Source: an uncultured Prevotella sp.
GTDB lineage: Bacteria; Bacteroidota; Bacteroidia; Bacteroidales; Bacteroidaceae
Assembly (NCBI GenBank): GCA_900314365.1
Contig: OMVH01000194.1
Coordinates: 1 to 15,206, forward strand
DNA: 15,206 nucleotides
Reading direction: 5' to 3'
Shown here: piece by piece, positions 15,150 to 15,206 of the stretch
Layout of the letters: every line of letters starts with the position of its first letter
How positions within the stretch are numbered: position 1 is the stretch's first letter
The notes under the pieces: generated by a model
What the model saw: only the letters and a program-made list of their open reading frames with translations
What the model was told of the DNA's origin: nothing
Database searches by the model: none
Position numbers and translations under genes: made by a program

Positions 15150-15206
15150 TCATATCCCCAGGCTCGCTTCGCTCGGCTGGGGTTACGTGCATCTCTGTCG
15201 AGATGC
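15150..15206 (-). repeat. Dispersed palindromic (REP-like) repeat, copy 3, inverted, at window edge
   Basis: On the minus strand the window opens with GCATCTCGACAGAGATGC (15206-15189), identical to the first hairpin of copy 2. It is followed by CCCCAG...CTGGGG arms (15182-15156) around the same CGAGCGAAGCGAGC core. It is inverted relative to copy 2, so the two bracket the PUL. The window ends on the last base of the hairpin. Confidence 0.85.

Overview
The window reads as a chromosomal segment of a Bacteroidales bacterium, most plausibly a Prevotella-like species. Three things point there. There is a SusC/SusD pair with an ECF sigma/anti-sigma switch. Two consensus Bacteroidetes promoters are visible, with TTTG or TTG at -33 and TAnnTTTG at -7. 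The borders are littered with short palindromic repeats. The genus is inferred; phylum and order are much safer.

Left border (1-2057): a minus-strand gene enters from the left edge (1-220, N-terminus of a secreted protein) with its own promoter at 296-330. About 1 kb without an intact gene follows. It holds a 32-bp tandem repeat, a degenerate 22-bp triple repeat, an inverted copy of a palindromic repeat and a possible coding relic. A second copy of the palindromic repeat (1309-1378) runs into a broken reading frame of unknown identity. That frame ends in an 84-bp-period tandem duplication of a hairpin/promoter module (1756-1901).

Centre (2058-14708): seven consecutive plus-strand genes form a compact polysaccharide utilization locus (PUL). 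In order they are a secreted GH30 glycoside hydrolase, an ECF sigma factor, a FecR-type anti-sigma factor, a SusC-like TonB-dependent transporter with an STN signalling domain, a SusD-like lipoprotein, an 818-residue secreted protein of unknown function with an internal duplication, and a secreted FAD-dependent oxidoreductase with an N-terminal carbohydrate-binding-like domain. The inferred logic is that SusC/D bind and import a beta-linked glycan. The STN domain reports loading to the anti-sigma factor, which releases the sigma factor to drive susC onward. GH30, the 818-residue protein and the flavoenzyme would then process the glycan in the periplasm or at the cell surface. The locus has one recognisable glycosidase, one predicted oxidoreductase and no SusE/F-like lipoprotein, so it is a minimal and possibly oxidative PUL. 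The SusD/818-residue/FAD trio is the most interesting part.

Right border (14709-15206): a 99-bp MITE-like element with 17/18-matching terminal inverted repeats and a perfect 6-bp target duplication lies directly behind the last gene. Behind it are a 16-bp direct repeat, a pair of about 60-bp diverged repeats, and a third, inverted copy of the palindromic repeat that ends exactly at the window edge. No rRNA, tRNA or CRISPR array was seen.
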